This document shows, piece by piece, positions 1 through 8,070 of a stretch of 42,497 nt of DNA. The notes below the pieces were generated by a model. The model did no database searches and was not told the origin of the DNA. It saw nothing but the letters and a program-made list of their open reading frames with translations. This DNA is from Streptomyces sp. ISL-66 (GTDB taxonomy: Bacteria > Actinomycetota > Actinomycetes > Streptomycetales > Streptomycetaceae). Each line of letters opens with the position of its first letter. Positions within the stretch are counted from its first letter, which is position 1. The translations under genes and the position numbers were made by a program. Where the stretch lies: assembly GCF_018614135.1 (NCBI RefSeq), contig NZ_JAGGOW010000162.1, positions 1-42,497 of the forward strand. Reading direction: 5' to 3'.

Positions 1-17
1 ACTTCCGCGGAGCAGCA

Positions 18-125
18 CTAGGGTGTGTCCGGCGGATCATGCCGCGGTCGCGGGGGCTGGCATGCATATCTGCGATTTCCGGTGATGCCCACCTCGTACA
101 GCCTGATCCGCCGGATTAACCCTAG
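18..125. mobile_element. 108-bp MITE-like element with 22-bp imperfect terminal inverted repeats
   Basis: The segment begins and ends with CTAG. Positions 18-39 and the reverse complement of 104-125 match at 19 of 22 bases; the shared core is TCCGGCGGATCA. The 64 bases between carry no reading frame I can support. Length and structure fit a non-autonomous miniature element, or the two ends left after internal deletion of an IS. I saw no matching full-length element in the window. The inverted repeat is read directly; the mobile-element interpretation is inference. Confidence 0.55.
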
Positions 126-355
126 CCGTGACCAGGGCGCACGTTGAGCCACGTGAGAGTGACGCCACGTGCGGGTGATGATGGGCGGCTACTCCAGCAG
201 ACCGAACTGCGGGGGCGGTCCATGGCCTGGGGGGTGGTTGTGGGATGAATACCGTTAACGGGCGGGGGCAAGGGGGCACCCATAGGCCCGTGGCCGGCCC
301 GGTGTGAGCGGGCGTGGCTCGCACCCGTGCAGACGAGGACGAAGGAGTACGGCAG

Positions 356-772
356 ATGACGAAGGCTCGCGACATCATGACGGCGGACGCGACGTGCGTC
401 GGAGCGAACGAGACGGTGCTCGAAGCCGCGAAGAAGATGGCCCAGCTGAAGGTCGGTTCGCTGCCGATCTGCGGCACGGACGAGAAGCTCAAGGGTGTGC
501 TCACCGACCGGGACATCGTCGTGAAGGTTCTCGCAGAGGGCAAGGACCCCAGCCAGGTCAAGGCGGGTGACCTGGCCCAGGGCAAGGCCGTCACCATCGG
601 CGCGGACGACGACGCCGCGGAGATTTTGCGCACGATGGGTGAGCATCAGGTGCGCCGGCTGCCCGTCATCGACGGACACACGCTGGTGGGTATCGTCGCC
701 CTGGCCGACGTGGCCCGCGCCCTGCCGGACACCAAGGTCGGCGACCTGCTCGAGGCGATCTCGCAGAACTGA
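356..772 (+). CDS. CBS-domain pair protein
   Basis: This 138-residue protein consists of two CBS domains, roughly residues 1-60 and 70-130, and little else. CBS pairs bind adenosine nucleotides and act as energy or redox sensors; stand-alone ones are common in Streptomyces. The N-terminal motif MTKARDIMT and the two typical 'LPI/LPVID' turns are visible, as in IMPDH-type CBS repeats. The start at 356 is chosen because GGAG lies 8 bases upstream; an open frame runs further up to 314, but without a ribosome site. It stands alone between the MITE-like element and the IS-associated region. The family assignment is strong; the ligand and partner cannot be told. Confidence 0.9.
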   Translation: MTKARDIMTADATCVGANETVLEAAKKMAQLKVGSLPICGTDEKLKGVLTDRDIVVKVLAEGKDPSQVKAGDLAQGKAVTIGADDDAAEILRTMGEHQVRRLPVIDGHTLVGIVALADVARALPDTKVGDLLEAISQN

Positions 773-963
773 CCGGCCCGCACAGGCGCACTGCGGAGCG
801 CCACATCCTCGACCAACCAAGGGCGGACCCCTCTGGCCTTTCGCCGTGGCTTTCCCGCGGCCCGGCGGGTAAGGCTGCAGGTTCGAAGCGGTAGTGAAGG
901 AGGCCAACCCAAGTGGTCCCCGCCCTTCGAGCCGATGCTCGCCCAGGCCGCCGTACCCGTCTC

Positions 964-1011
964 AGAGGCCGTTGTCTTTCCGAGAGCGATGGATGCGTTC
1001 TGCTGGTCAGG
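964..1011 (+). promoter_or_regulatory. Conserved leader element, copy 1
   Basis: Two blocks, AGAGGCCGTTGTCTTTCCG at 964-982 and TTCTGCTGGTCAGG at 998-1011, are separated by 15 bases. The same two blocks, with a 16-base spacer, recur at 5995-6043. In both places a reading frame beginning with LLE(E/A)(R/K)E...AAR follows. The element is therefore probably the leader, promoter or end of a repeated IS-associated unit. No clear -35/-10 pair can be assigned. The repetition is seen directly; the role is inference. Confidence 0.55.
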
Positions 1012-1075
1012 CATGGGGCGGGGCTTCAGGTGGCAGGGACGAGATGTCGTGTCGTCTCTTCGGTGGAGGTGCCGG

Positions 1076-1567
1076 ATGCCGTCGGTGATGGGATTGCTGG
1101 AGGAGCGTGAACGAGCCGCTCGGCAGCGGGTGGACGCCCTTCAGGCCGACTTGCGGGAGGCCGAGGCTGAGTGGGAGCGGTTCGTGATCGCCCGTGAGGC
1201 GGTGGCCGAGGTCCTGGCGGAACCGCGCGGTGTGGAAGGGCCACCGGACGAGGTGGTCGGCGAGCGGCCAGCGCGGGTTGTGTGTGCGGTGCCCGGTTCG
1301 GTGGTGCCGGTGTGGCGCGAAGACCTCTCCGTTGCGGTGCTGTCGCCGGACTACCAGCAGCTCATGAACGCTCTCGCGGGTGGGAGTGGGGTGGATGCCG
1401 TGGCGATGGACTGTCGGGAACTCGCGGTGGCGGTAGGGCTGGAGCCTGTGCCCGCGAAGGTGGAGGGCGTGCGGTCGAAGGTCAAGCGCCTGGCCGCGCG
1501 GGGCTGGCTGATGGAGAAGCGTCCGGGAGTGTTCAGTGCCGTCGCCGGGCGAGGCGGCGGCTCATGA
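1076..1567 (+). CDS. IS-associated hypothetical protein (coiled-coil start, winged-helix-like end)
   Basis: This 163-residue protein begins with a charged alpha-helical stretch (residues 4-45, rich in E, R, A and Q, coiled-coil-like). It continues through an acidic Pro/Val linker and ends in a helix-rich domain (about 95-160) with KVEGVRSKVKRLAARGWL, resembling a winged helix. Proteins of this pattern with a GGGS-type end are frequent beside Streptomyces transposases; that is from memory of the family. GGAGG sits 6 bases before the ATG. Its last 35 bases overlap the 3' end of the converging IS5-type transposase. A degenerate second copy of its N terminus lies at 6088-6135. The function is unknown; it may regulate or accompany transposition. 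Confidence 0.7.
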   Translation: MPSVMGLLEERERAARQRVDALQADLREAEAEWERFVIAREAVAEVLAEPRGVEGPPDEVVGERPARVVCAVPGSVVPVWREDLSVAVLSPDYQQLMNALAGGSGVDAVAMDCRELAVAVGLEPVPAKVEGVRSKVKRLAARGWLMEKRPGVFSAVAGRGGGS

Positions 1568-2369
1568 CCATACTCATCGACCACAGGATCATCACCTCGG
1601 CGCTGTCGGTGCGGGCTTCGTAGTCGCGGGCCAGGCGGCGCGAGCGCATCAACCACGCGAACGTTCGCTCCACCAGCCATCTTTTCGGCAGGACGACGAA
1701 GCCGGTGGTGTCGTCGCTGCGTTTGACCACCGTCAGCGCGATCCGCAGCACGCTGCGGGCGAAGTCGACGAGCTGACCTGTGTAGCCGCCGTCCGCCCAG
1801 ACCCGCGTGATGCGCCAGTGCCGCTCGCGCAGCCGGGCCAGCAGTGTCTGTCCCGCCTCCCGGTCATTGACGGACGCCGCCGTGACCACGGCGGCCAGCA
1901 GGAGACCGAGGGTATCCACCACGATGTGGCGCTTGCGGCCGTTGACCTTCTTGCCGCCGTCGAAGCCCCTGGTCGCGGCCGGCACCGAGGCAGCCGCCTT
2001 CACCGACTGGGCGTCGATGATGCCCGCCGTCGGCTCCCGGTCGCGTCCGGCCGCTTCACGAATCCGGTCCCGCAGCCGATCGTGGAACTCGACCGTCCAA
2101 CCTTTGTCGCGCCAGCGTCGGAAGAAGGCGTAGACGCGGTCCCACGCGGGGAAGTCCGCGGGCATCGACCGCCACGTGATACCGCCCGCGACCAGGTAGC
2201 GGACCGCGTCGACCATCTGCCGGTGGCAATAGCCCTCCGGCTGCCCGCCCCGGCCCTCCAGCGAGCCCGGAACCGGCAGAACGCCACGGACCTCGGCCCA
2301 TTCCGCATCCGTCATGTCCGACGGATATCGGGGCTCCCGGCTCGGACGATCGCCCGCATTCCCGTACAT
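1533..2369 (-). CDS. IS5-family transposase (DDE)
   Basis: This 278-residue transposase catalyses cut-and-paste movement of its IS. Order of parts: an N-terminal DUF4096-like helical region (YPSDMTDAEW, about residues 15-80), a first catalytic Asp in GIIDAQSVK, the GGKKVNGRKRHIVVDTLG stretch typical of the IS5/IS427 group, a second Asp in VWADGGYTG and the C-terminal WLVERTFAWL carrying the catalytic Glu. All three acidic residues are present and no frameshift is seen, so it could be active. The start at 2369 (MYGNAGDRP) matches family length; an open frame extends upstream to 2474. It converges on the accessory gene at 1076-1567 and overlaps it by 35 bases. I could not fix the terminal inverted repeats. 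Confidence 0.9.
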   Translation of the reverse strand: MYGNAGDRPSREPRYPSDMTDAEWAEVRGVLPVPGSLEGRGGQPEGYCHRQMVDAVRYLVAGGITWRSMPADFPAWDRVYAFFRRWRDKGWTVEFHDRLRDRIREAAGRDREPTAGIIDAQSVKAAASVPAATRGFDGGKKVNGRKRHIVVDTLGLLLAAVVTAASVNDREAGQTLLARLRERHWRITRVWADGGYTGQLVDFARSVLRIALTVVKRSDDTTGFVVLPKRWLVERTFAWLMRSRRLARDYEARTDSAEVMILWSMSMVMSRRLARRRH

Positions 2370-2474
2370 GTGCGCGAGGCAGTCACACGACCGGGAAGAC
2401 GAGTTGGACGACGTGGTGGACAGCACGAAAGACTGCAGCACCAGGGCCTCCTGACGCTCGGATGGATTCGACAC

Positions 2475-2879
2475 CCACGAGCTGTTCGGGAGGCCCTGCC
2501 TTCATGCCCAGACCACTGGAAGATCACCCGGCCGGGCAACCACACTCGAACTCACGCCCACCCTGATCGATAGAGCAACGGCTACTCAGGCTCCGGCGTC
2601 CTGGCGAGCGGCTGCGGCGGAACCGAAGTACGACGGTTCTCCAGAGACCACGAAGGTGTCTCAGTAGCGCTCGCAACAGCGGGCGGCTCGTGCCGGTTAT
2701 CGGTTAGATGTGGCCCGTGTTGACCGGTGGTCTTGGCGCCGCTTTCGCTGATGTCACTGCCTGACGTCAGGGCGTCAGGCGAAGCGTGGTCGGGCTAGCT
2801 GTAGCGCACTCTGGCTTTATGGGCGCGTTTGTGGAGTTGATGCGACCGACTGCTGTGACGGTGCTGCCGCAGTCCTGAT
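2475..2879. other. Intergenic stretch without a supported gene
   Basis: No convincing coding signal is visible on either strand. A 12-bp palindrome CCTGACGTCAGG occurs near 2760-2771, next to a partial direct copy of its half (GTCAGG). The right end of the IS5-type element should lie in the first part of this stretch, but I did not find a clear inverted repeat. Confidence 0.4.
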
Positions 2880-3376
2880 ATGTCGGACGGGCAGAGCGCG
2901 ACTCATCGGCATCGTGGGCACGATCCGGCGGCCTACCGCCGCGGTGGTCGCGCTGGGCGGGGCGGGGCAGGGGCAGTCGGGAACATGGTTGCCGGCTACA
3001 ACCTGGGAATGCTGCACATAGTGGCCGGTGACGCGAACCGCGCGCAGGTGGTCTGGGAGAAGGCCGCGGCGCTCGGCGATCCGGACGCCATGCTGGGCCT
3101 CGTCAAGCAGGCCCTCGACCGTGGCGATGTGGTCGGTGTCGAGCGCTGGGCGCCGGTGATCCTCGCGCAGGACGAGGCGTTTCCGATCACTGCACTGGGC
3201 GTGGCCTTCCGGGACTGCGGTGACCTGGCGCGGGCCATGCCGGCGTTCCTGCGCGCCGAGGAACTGGGCGACGGACATGCGATGGAGTACCGGCCCGGAT
3301 CCTGGCTGCCCGGGGGCAGCACGACGAGGCTGACACGCTGCGAGCACGTGCGGCGACGGCCGAGCGGATGCTCTGA
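2880..3376 (+). pseudogene. TPR/Sel1-like repeat protein, frameshifted
   Basis: Residues from about 37 onward (AGYNLGMLHIVAGDANRA, then WEKAAALGDPDAMLGL) are Sel1/TPR-type helical repeats, which usually mediate protein contacts. The frame reads well to GDGHAMEYR near 3292 and then falls into a proline/arginine-rich tail. One base forward, the expected ending RILAARGQHDEADTLRARAA-TAERML and a TGA at 3374-3376 appear. A single missing base near 3293-3296 therefore explains the break. The N terminus (first 30 residues, low-complexity) also looks unnatural, so the gene may be 5' truncated. It lies between two transposase genes. The repeat family is clear; the parent protein is not. Confidence 0.6.
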
Positions 3377-3407
3377 GGCGTAGAAGCGCGGCGAGCCAGC
3401 TCCAGCA

Positions 3408-4421
3408 TTAATCCGCACGGCTGCCCGTCACCGAGCCGCCCGCCAGGGAAGCCACCCACACCCAGCTGCTGATGGCCGACTGACCAGGTTGCAGCTCGAC
3501 GTCTCGGCCGGGCGCTGGGAGGGCCTGGACGACAGGATCGAGGCGATGTTCCGGCAGCATGCCGTTGGGCGAGGGATTGCGCAGGCAGTCGCGGTGGGCG
3601 GCGACGCAGGTCTCCACGGCTCGGCCGAGGCCTTGCCACAGATGGAACCGGTCGGCGACCTGTAAAGCGTCGGGGGCTCCGCGGCGCGCCCCTCGGCGTA
3701 GGCGCCCGCTCGGTCCCCGGCAGATGACCTCCACGCCGGGGTGATGGATCAGCCATGCGGCCAGCGGCCCGGCTTCACGGGTTGGGAGTACGTCGATCAC
3801 GCGATGGTCTTCGACTCTGGTCAACATCGTGGAGTAGGTCTGGCCGCGACGGATCGCGAAGTCGTCCACACCCAGCACCCGCGGCGTACTGAACCCCGGA
3901 TCGGGCAATGCCATGACCCTGCGCAACAAGGTCATCCGTCCGGCGCCGAAGCCCAGCTGGGCAGCCAGCCGAGCTCCGGCCGGCCCGGCCAGCGCGAGCC
4001 CCACTCGCTCCAGGGCGTGGTTGAACCGCATGGTGAACCGTGCGTGCGGGGCAGCCAGCCGGGAGAACGGCTCGGCGAATGTCCGGCGCGGGCAGTCCGC
4101 CGTTCCGCAGATGAAGCGCCGGACGGTCAGCCGGATCACGAAGGCCTGTTCAGCGAGCGGAAGGTCCTTCAGCCGGCGCTGGTATCGGTCGTGGACTCGG
4201 TCCGAGAAGCGGCCACAGCCCGGACATGCAGAGCCAGCCGCGCGGCCTCTCGCCACCACCTCGACCGTGCCGAACGCGGCCGTGACCGCCTCGACATCCA
4301 CATCGTCGACCTCGGCGAACACCAGCGAGTCCCAGAACGGTGCATCGGTCTGCACGACCAGCACCGTGACCGCCCACAACCGACCGCAGCAACGGCCGGC
4401 CGACACCTGAGGGTGCGTCAA
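3408..4421 (-). pseudogene. ISL3-family transposase, decayed
   Basis: The N-terminal zinc-finger (CPGC...CGTADCPRRTF, about residues 67-115) and the DDE core beginning VLGVDDFAIRRGQTYSTML identify an ISL3 transposase. At about 3700-3740 an extra G after VICR and a missing G in a later G-run compensate one another. Between them the family sequence ICRDRAGAYAEGA becomes ICRGPSGRLRRGA, so the second catalytic Asp is lost. The C terminus after AHRDC is unrelated to the family and stops at 337 residues, shorter than the usual 400 or more. It is therefore inactive. It faces the TPR remnant tail-to-tail. Confidence 0.8.
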
Positions 4422-4563
4422 TTCTGATCGTCGGACGACACGGCGTACGCGGTCTCACGTGAACCGTCTCCTCTCAATCGAACATCGAGGTAACGCTCCG
4501 CGACGACCCCCAAGATCTGTGCCAGAACCCTACCTTCAGTGGGTATGGGTAGGATTGAATAAC

Positions 4564-4578
4564 TGCAACGTGGTTGCA
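4564..4578. promoter_or_regulatory. TGCAAC-GTG-GTTGCA palindrome, possible operator
   Basis: A perfect 6+3+6 inverted repeat lies 57 bases upstream of the ATG at 4635, a normal place for an operator or activator site. The half-site TGCAAC resembles one half of the tandem palindromes at 21640-21723. No regulator can be assigned. Confidence 0.35.
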
Positions 4579-4634
4579 TTCACGGTGAGTTGACACTGCG
4601 CGCGTATTTCGTCATGAGGCAGAGGGAGCAGTTA

Positions 4635-5345
4635 ATGAGCGGAGCGTCCCCGACCCCGTCGGGATCCGGAGTGCCTCCCATGGTCCCTCCTCCGCCAGAC
4701 CGGCCGGCGACATCGTCTCCCGATCCCGGCGGGCCCGACGGGCATCCGCGATCCGGACCGTCAGGTCGCCGCATTGCCGAATGGGCGGCGTTGATTTCCG
4801 CGGTGACCGGGGTTCTCGGACTGCTGCTGGGGTTCTTCGGCCTGCCCGCGATCGTGAACTCGCCCACTGCCAGGACCGTCCGGGAGACCGTCACCGTAAC
4901 TGCGACACCTCCGCCCTCGAGCCGGGGGCCGGCCGACACCCAGTCGCCTGCGGCCACTGTCGAACCCATTCGCAAGACGAACATCCACATGACCGTCCGG
5001 TACTACCTGTCCTTCTCCCTGGATCCCGTCACACCCCGCGAAGGGGAGGGAGACTTCAACTTCTTCGCTCTCGGGGACGGGGAGATCAACTCGACCGGAG
5101 GCACAGTGGTGCGCCTGGACCCGGGCCAACAGGGCTCGCTGGATGTCTGCGCCTCTGACACCCGATACGTCAGGAGGCTAGAGGTCGCCGAGCTGACTCC
5201 AGGGACCCAGCTCTGTGTCGTCAACAAGGCCAACGTGGGACTCATCGAGATCCGGGCACTGCCTGACCCCAAGGCTCCCAGCTCCTACCTCACCTTCGAC
5301 GCCACGATCTGGCGTCAGGCGATCCGCGCCGAAGGAAGTCACTAG
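4635..5345 (+). CDS. Hypothetical membrane-anchored protein
   Basis: This 236-residue protein has a proline/serine-rich cytoplasmic start (residues 1-46), one membrane segment (about 50-75, AALISAVTGVLGLLLGFFGL), a Thr/Pro-rich linker, and a compact beta-rich extracytoplasmic domain (about 115-236). The domain contains two cysteines (VCASD and LCVVN) that could form a disulfide. The start at 4635 has GGGAG 6 bases upstream; an open frame reaches back to 4590 without one. I do not recognise the outer domain. It sits alone between the ISL3 remnant and a short conserved gene on the same strand, about 100 bases downstream. Confident as a gene; function unknown. Confidence 0.7.
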   Translation: MSGASPTPSGSGVPPMVPPPPDRPATSSPDPGGPDGHPRSGPSGRRIAEWAALISAVTGVLGLLLGFFGLPAIVNSPTARTVRETVTVTATPPPSSRGPADTQSPAATVEPIRKTNIHMTVRYYLSFSLDPVTPREGEGDFNFFALGDGEINSTGGTVVRLDPGQQGSLDVCASDTRYVRRLEVAELTPGTQLCVVNKANVGLIEIRALPDPKAPSSYLTFDATIWRQAIRAEGSH

Positions 5346-5449
5346 CCGCTCCACGAGTCCCACAGGGCTGGCCCGTCACACACCGGGGCCGTCACCCGTT
5401 CGGGTGCGGATAGGTGCCGTCCGGAGCCAGCGGGGCAGAGGCTGAGCCC

Positions 5450-5665
5450 ATGTCCGCCAAGCTGATCGTCTACCCGCCCGACGAGCAGGGCTGGCGCCAG
5501 GTCCGCTACGACGGCACCGCCATCGGCGTCGCGCACCGCCCCGCCGACATCCGCGGCTTCCTCGCCGAGGCCGGGCTCGAGAACGCCGAGGGCGCGGACC
5601 CCACCGACCCCGACCTCGTGGAGTGGAGAGGCGCCGGACCCGAGGAGTGGGAACCGTCCATGTGA
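5450..5665 (+). CDS. Small hypothetical protein (GWRxVRYDGTAIGVA family)
   Basis: This 71-residue acidic protein has the core GWRQVRYDGTAIGVAHRP followed by ADIRGFLAEAGL, and an acidic end (DLVEWRGAGPEEW). I do not know a function. A frameshifted relative lies on the other strand at 8950-9060 with the core GWRRVRWDGTAIGVA and the same downstream helix, which supports both as real coding sequence. The start MSAKLIVYPPDE at 5450 is chosen because the family core then lies close to the N terminus; the open frame continues up to 5414 with a poor sequence. Confidence 0.65.
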   Translation: MSAKLIVYPPDEQGWRQVRYDGTAIGVAHRPADIRGFLAEAGLENAEGADPTDPDLVEWRGAGPEEWEPSM

Positions 5666-5686
5666 GCAACTGACCGCGCCGTCTCG

Positions 5687-5839
5687 CTAGACGCGGGACA
5701 GCCCACCGGCACCGAGACCCGAGAGGTCTCGTGCGCGCTGCGCCCGTTCCTCGATCAGCCGGCGAAAGCCCGCCACGGCGTACCGCTCGCCGGTGGCCGA
5801 GCCGCGCCCGCGGATGCCCGCGACGTCCGTGGTGATCAA
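5687..5839 (-). CDS. Possible 50-residue protein, TTG start
   Basis: The frame reads M(TTG)ITTDVAGIRGRGSATGER followed by YAVAGFRRLIEERAQRARDL and ends GAGGLSRV. GGAGGAGAAGG lies just upstream of the TTG, a strong ribosome site. The composition is natural for a small Streptomyces protein, with an amphipathic helix in the middle. It converges on the gene at 5450-5665, leaving 21 bases between the stops. No homologue is recalled. It could be the tail of a larger broken gene. Confidence 0.35.
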   Translation of the reverse strand: MITTDVAGIRGRGSATGERYAVAGFRRLIEERAQRARDLSGLGAGGLSRV

Positions 5840-5994
5840 TGCCTTCTCCTCCCGCCCGGGGCCCTCGGGGCCCCATCTTTGCGCGGCGTTCCCCCGGACG
5901 GGTGCGAGGCTCGCTGACGCTCCGGCACCAACCCAGTCAGCTGAGACGTTGATCGACGCTTGGCCAGCGAGCCCGGAAAGTTGGCAGGCAGGTG

Positions 5995-6135
5995 AGAGGC
6001 CGTTGTCTTTCCGGTCGTGACCGTTGAGTTTCTGCTGGTCAGGAGTGGACTCTGCATCGGCGTGGAAGCGTTGGGGCGTCGGGTTGTTTCTCAGGTCAGC
6101 TGGAGGCGAAGGAGTCGGCCGCGCGGGAGGCGGTC
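5995..6135 (+). repeat. Conserved leader element copy 2 with accessory-gene remnant
   Basis: Positions 5995-6043 repeat the two blocks seen at 964-1011 with one extra spacer base. From 6100 the frame LEAKESAAREAVER matches LEERERAARQRVD of the gene at 1076. No in-frame start codon precedes it, and after 6135 the similarity ends. This is a truncated second copy of the leader plus N terminus of the IS-associated gene. Confidence 0.5.
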
Positions 6136-6196
6136 GAGCGCAGCTGCCCCGTTACGCCCGCATCCAACCACCCGCGCCATCGCGGGCTGCGGCAGG

Positions 6197-6626
6197 TCAG
6201 GCGCTGGACAGCGAACCGTACGCCGGTCCGCGGATGGTCGGAGCGGGCTGCCCCTCCAGCAATCTCCGGTTCCGCACCGGGGCGACCCCAGGCGCCCCGG
6301 CGGTCGGCATCCTGACTCCGAAGGACACCGTGCGGACCGGGGCTGCCGACGGGCCTCGGGACGATGTCGGTGTCTGTGGCACCGCCGCCCGAATCAACGA
6401 GTCGATGACCTTCTGGTCGGTGACTTCGTAGAGGCGGCACAGGTCCGCACATCACGTCACGGGGTTTGATGACGCGGCGGCCGTTCTCCAAGTGACTGAT
6501 CTTGGGCTGGAAGATCAACAGCTGCTCTGCCACTTGCGTACTCGTCAGGCCACTGGCCAGACGGAGCCGGCGCAGCTCCGCGCCCAGCCGGCGTCTTGTG
6601 ACGGTGGGGTTTGCGTTCACCGCCAC
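6197..6626 (-). pseudogene. XRE-family regulator (HTH_31 type), frameshifted and truncated
   Basis: The first 55 residues are a complete XRE helix-turn-helix: LGAELRRLRLASGLTSTQVA, then QPKISHLENGRRVIKPRDV. Near 6450 the frame shifts; one base over, DLCRLYEVTDQKVIDSLIRAA continues as in this regulator family. After that the protein departs from the DUF5753-type ligand domain expected of a 280-residue member and stops. GGAGG lies 10 bases before the GTG at 6626, inside the loop of a 7-bp inverted repeat GGTGGTC/GACCACC (6628-6654). Such regulators usually sit beside a DUF397 gene; none is here. Probably inactive, though the DNA-binding part could still be translated. Confidence 0.7.
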
Positions 6627-6700
6627 GGGTGGTCTACCTCCGGCTCGGACCACCTACCAGCCGCACAAATGCCACGGCCGGCCGCGGGGCGAACGCATTC

Positions 6701-6737
6701 GCCGTGCAGAAATGATCAACGAGTGTTTCTGCACGGC
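6701..6737. promoter_or_regulatory. 12-bp perfect inverted repeat upstream of the XRE remnant
   Basis: GCCGTGCAGAAA at 6701-6712 pairs exactly with TTTCTGCACGGC at 6726-6737 across a 13-base loop. It lies about 75 bases upstream of the XRE start, so an operator is plausible. It lacks a T-run, so a terminator is less likely. Confidence 0.4.
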
Positions 6738-6801
6738 GTCACCCGGCGCGAGCCGGGCTCACCCAGGTAGCCCTCCAGGGGCAGTCGGCTGTGCGGCCCC
6801 C

Positions 6802-6831
6802 TACCCGCAGGAGGACTGCTCCCTGCGGGTA
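6802..6831. terminator. 10-bp stem-loop, terminator-like
   Basis: TACCCGCAGG (6802-6811) and CCTGCGGGTA (6822-6831) form a perfect stem with a 10-base loop. There is no T-run, as is common in Streptomyces terminators. It sits in a gene-poor stretch (about 6655-7100), and no gene clearly ends at it. Confidence 0.35.
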
Positions 6832-7102
6832 AGGCAATGACTGGCCGCCCTACGGCGAGCCGCCCGGGGCCGGGGGTGCGACGGCGTGCATTCTGGCGGT
6901 GTATTCCCTCAGCATCCCGAGGCGCGGGTCAGCTGAGCGTGGGCTCCGGACTGTCGTCTTCCGGTGCCCACGCCGTGCCCGCCCCCGGCCGTCCGCCCAC
7001 GCCCGCTCACCGGCACGGAGCAGGGCAACCACCTCTCGTTTTCCCGGCGCTCGCCGGAGGCGGAGCAGGCGGGCCTGCCGGTCGGCGGTGGGCGGGACGT
7101 GA

Positions 7103-7141
7103 CAGAGCCCGGCCGGGGTGACTGGAACCGGCCGGGCTCTG
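7103..7141 (-). terminator. 14-bp GC-rich stem-loop after the 7164-7364 gene
   Basis: CAGAGCCCGGCCGG (7103-7116) pairs perfectly with 7128-7141 around an 11-base loop. It starts 23 bases past the stop codon of the minus-strand gene, the expected place for its terminator. Confidence 0.6.
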
Positions 7142-7163
7142 CGTGCGTGGGGTGCTGTTCTGC

Positions 7164-7364
7164 TTAGAGCTCTTCGTCGCGCAGGTCGCGCTCTTCGTGG
7201 AGCGGGGTGTCCTCGCGGCGCCGCTTGGTCTCCTCGGGGCTCTTGCCGCGGGACGGCTGGCCCGGCTGCTGGGGGTGGACCGGGTCCTGGCCGGGTCGCT
7301 GCGGGCGCTGCTGCTCTTCGCGGCCCTTGCCCGGCTCCTGGCGCTTGTCCTGCGTACCGCCCAT
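7164..7364 (-). CDS. Small hydrophilic low-complexity protein
   Basis: This 66-residue protein is made almost wholly of Q, R, P, E, K and G (MGGTQDKRQEPGKGREEQQR at the start, LHEERDLRDEEL at the end). It is likely disordered and hydrophilin-like. AGAGGAG lies about 9 bases before the ATG and a strong stem-loop follows the stop, which together make it a well-bounded single gene. The opposite strand is also open here but has no good start or ribosome site. No function is known; stress-related hydrophilins have this composition, but that is only analogy. Confidence 0.6.
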   Translation of the reverse strand: MGGTQDKRQEPGKGREEQQRPQRPGQDPVHPQQPGQPSRGKSPEETKRRREDTPLHEERDLRDEEL

Positions 7365-7572
7365 GACGGCGACTCCTCTTGATGCGGGGGGTTGAGGATT
7401 TCCTCGTTCTCACGCTCACACGGATGGTTACGATTCGCACCATTTCCGCTACGGATCGTGGCGCATGGGTGATGTTACGAAGGGGTGCGGCTGCGTCGGA
7501 ATGCGGACCGTGCCGGAGGTGGCCGAGGATGAGCGAGATTCCCCGCCCGCCTGTTGTCAGGAGTGCATCGCC

Positions 7573-7848
7573 ATGCTGGAGCGCAAGCCGCGTAAGGACC
7601 GCACCGAGGTCACTTTCGTCCTGCCCGCCGACACCCCGCCCGGCCCGGTCAGCGTGGTGGGCGACTTCAACGACTGGCAGCCCGGCACCCACACGCTCAC
7701 GCCACGCGGCGACGGCACCCGGGCGGTCACCGTCGCCCTGCCCGGCAAGAGCGAGCACTCCTTCCGCTACCTCGCGGCCGGCGACTACTGGTTCGGTGAG
7801 GAGAGCGCAGACAGCCACGACGGCCTCAACAGCCGCGTACGCACCTGA
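7573..7848 (+). CDS. Isoamylase N-terminal (CBM48/early-set) domain protein
   Basis: This 91-residue protein is a single early-set beta-sandwich. VTFVLPADTPPGPVSVVGDF followed by NDW is the glycogen-binding-module signature found in branching enzymes, isoamylases and AMPK beta subunits. It has no catalytic domain, so it probably binds an alpha-glucan or a partner enzyme. The start at 7573 has AGGAG 9 bases upstream and gives family length; the open frame upstream (to 7465) contains a cysteine-rich run without family support. A strong stem-loop follows at 7944-7982. It is transcribed away from the small gene at 7164-7364. Confidence 0.8.
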   Translation: MLERKPRKDRTEVTFVLPADTPPGPVSVVGDFNDWQPGTHTLTPRGDGTRAVTVALPGKSEHSFRYLAAGDYWFGEESADSHDGLNSRVRT

Positions 7849-7943
7849 AATGGCCCAACCGGCGTGACCCGGGGAAGCGGCAGGCGTTGAGAGCGGCGAC
7901 ACGTGCCCCCGGTCCTTTGCTCCCCCCGGGCCGGAATCCGTGT

Positions 7944-7982
7944 GACGGCCCCCTGCCCCGCCCCTCGGCGGCAGGGGCCGTC
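7944..7982 (+). terminator. Stem-loop with one bulge
   Basis: GACGGCCCCCTGCC (7944-7957) pairs with GGCAGGGGCCGTC (7970-7982) with a single unpaired G-C position. It lies about 95 bases after the CBM48 stop codon. Confidence 0.55.
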
Positions 7983-8070
7983 GTTCCCGGGCCCCGCCTT
8001 CACGGCGTCGGTTCATGACGGAACGGTCACGTACCGCCACATCGGCCACCCCGGTTCGTTGGACCCGGGC

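Noticed and set aside
870..900. GGTTCGAA tract resembling a tRNA T-loop
   Set aside because: No acceptor or anticodon stem can be folded around it.
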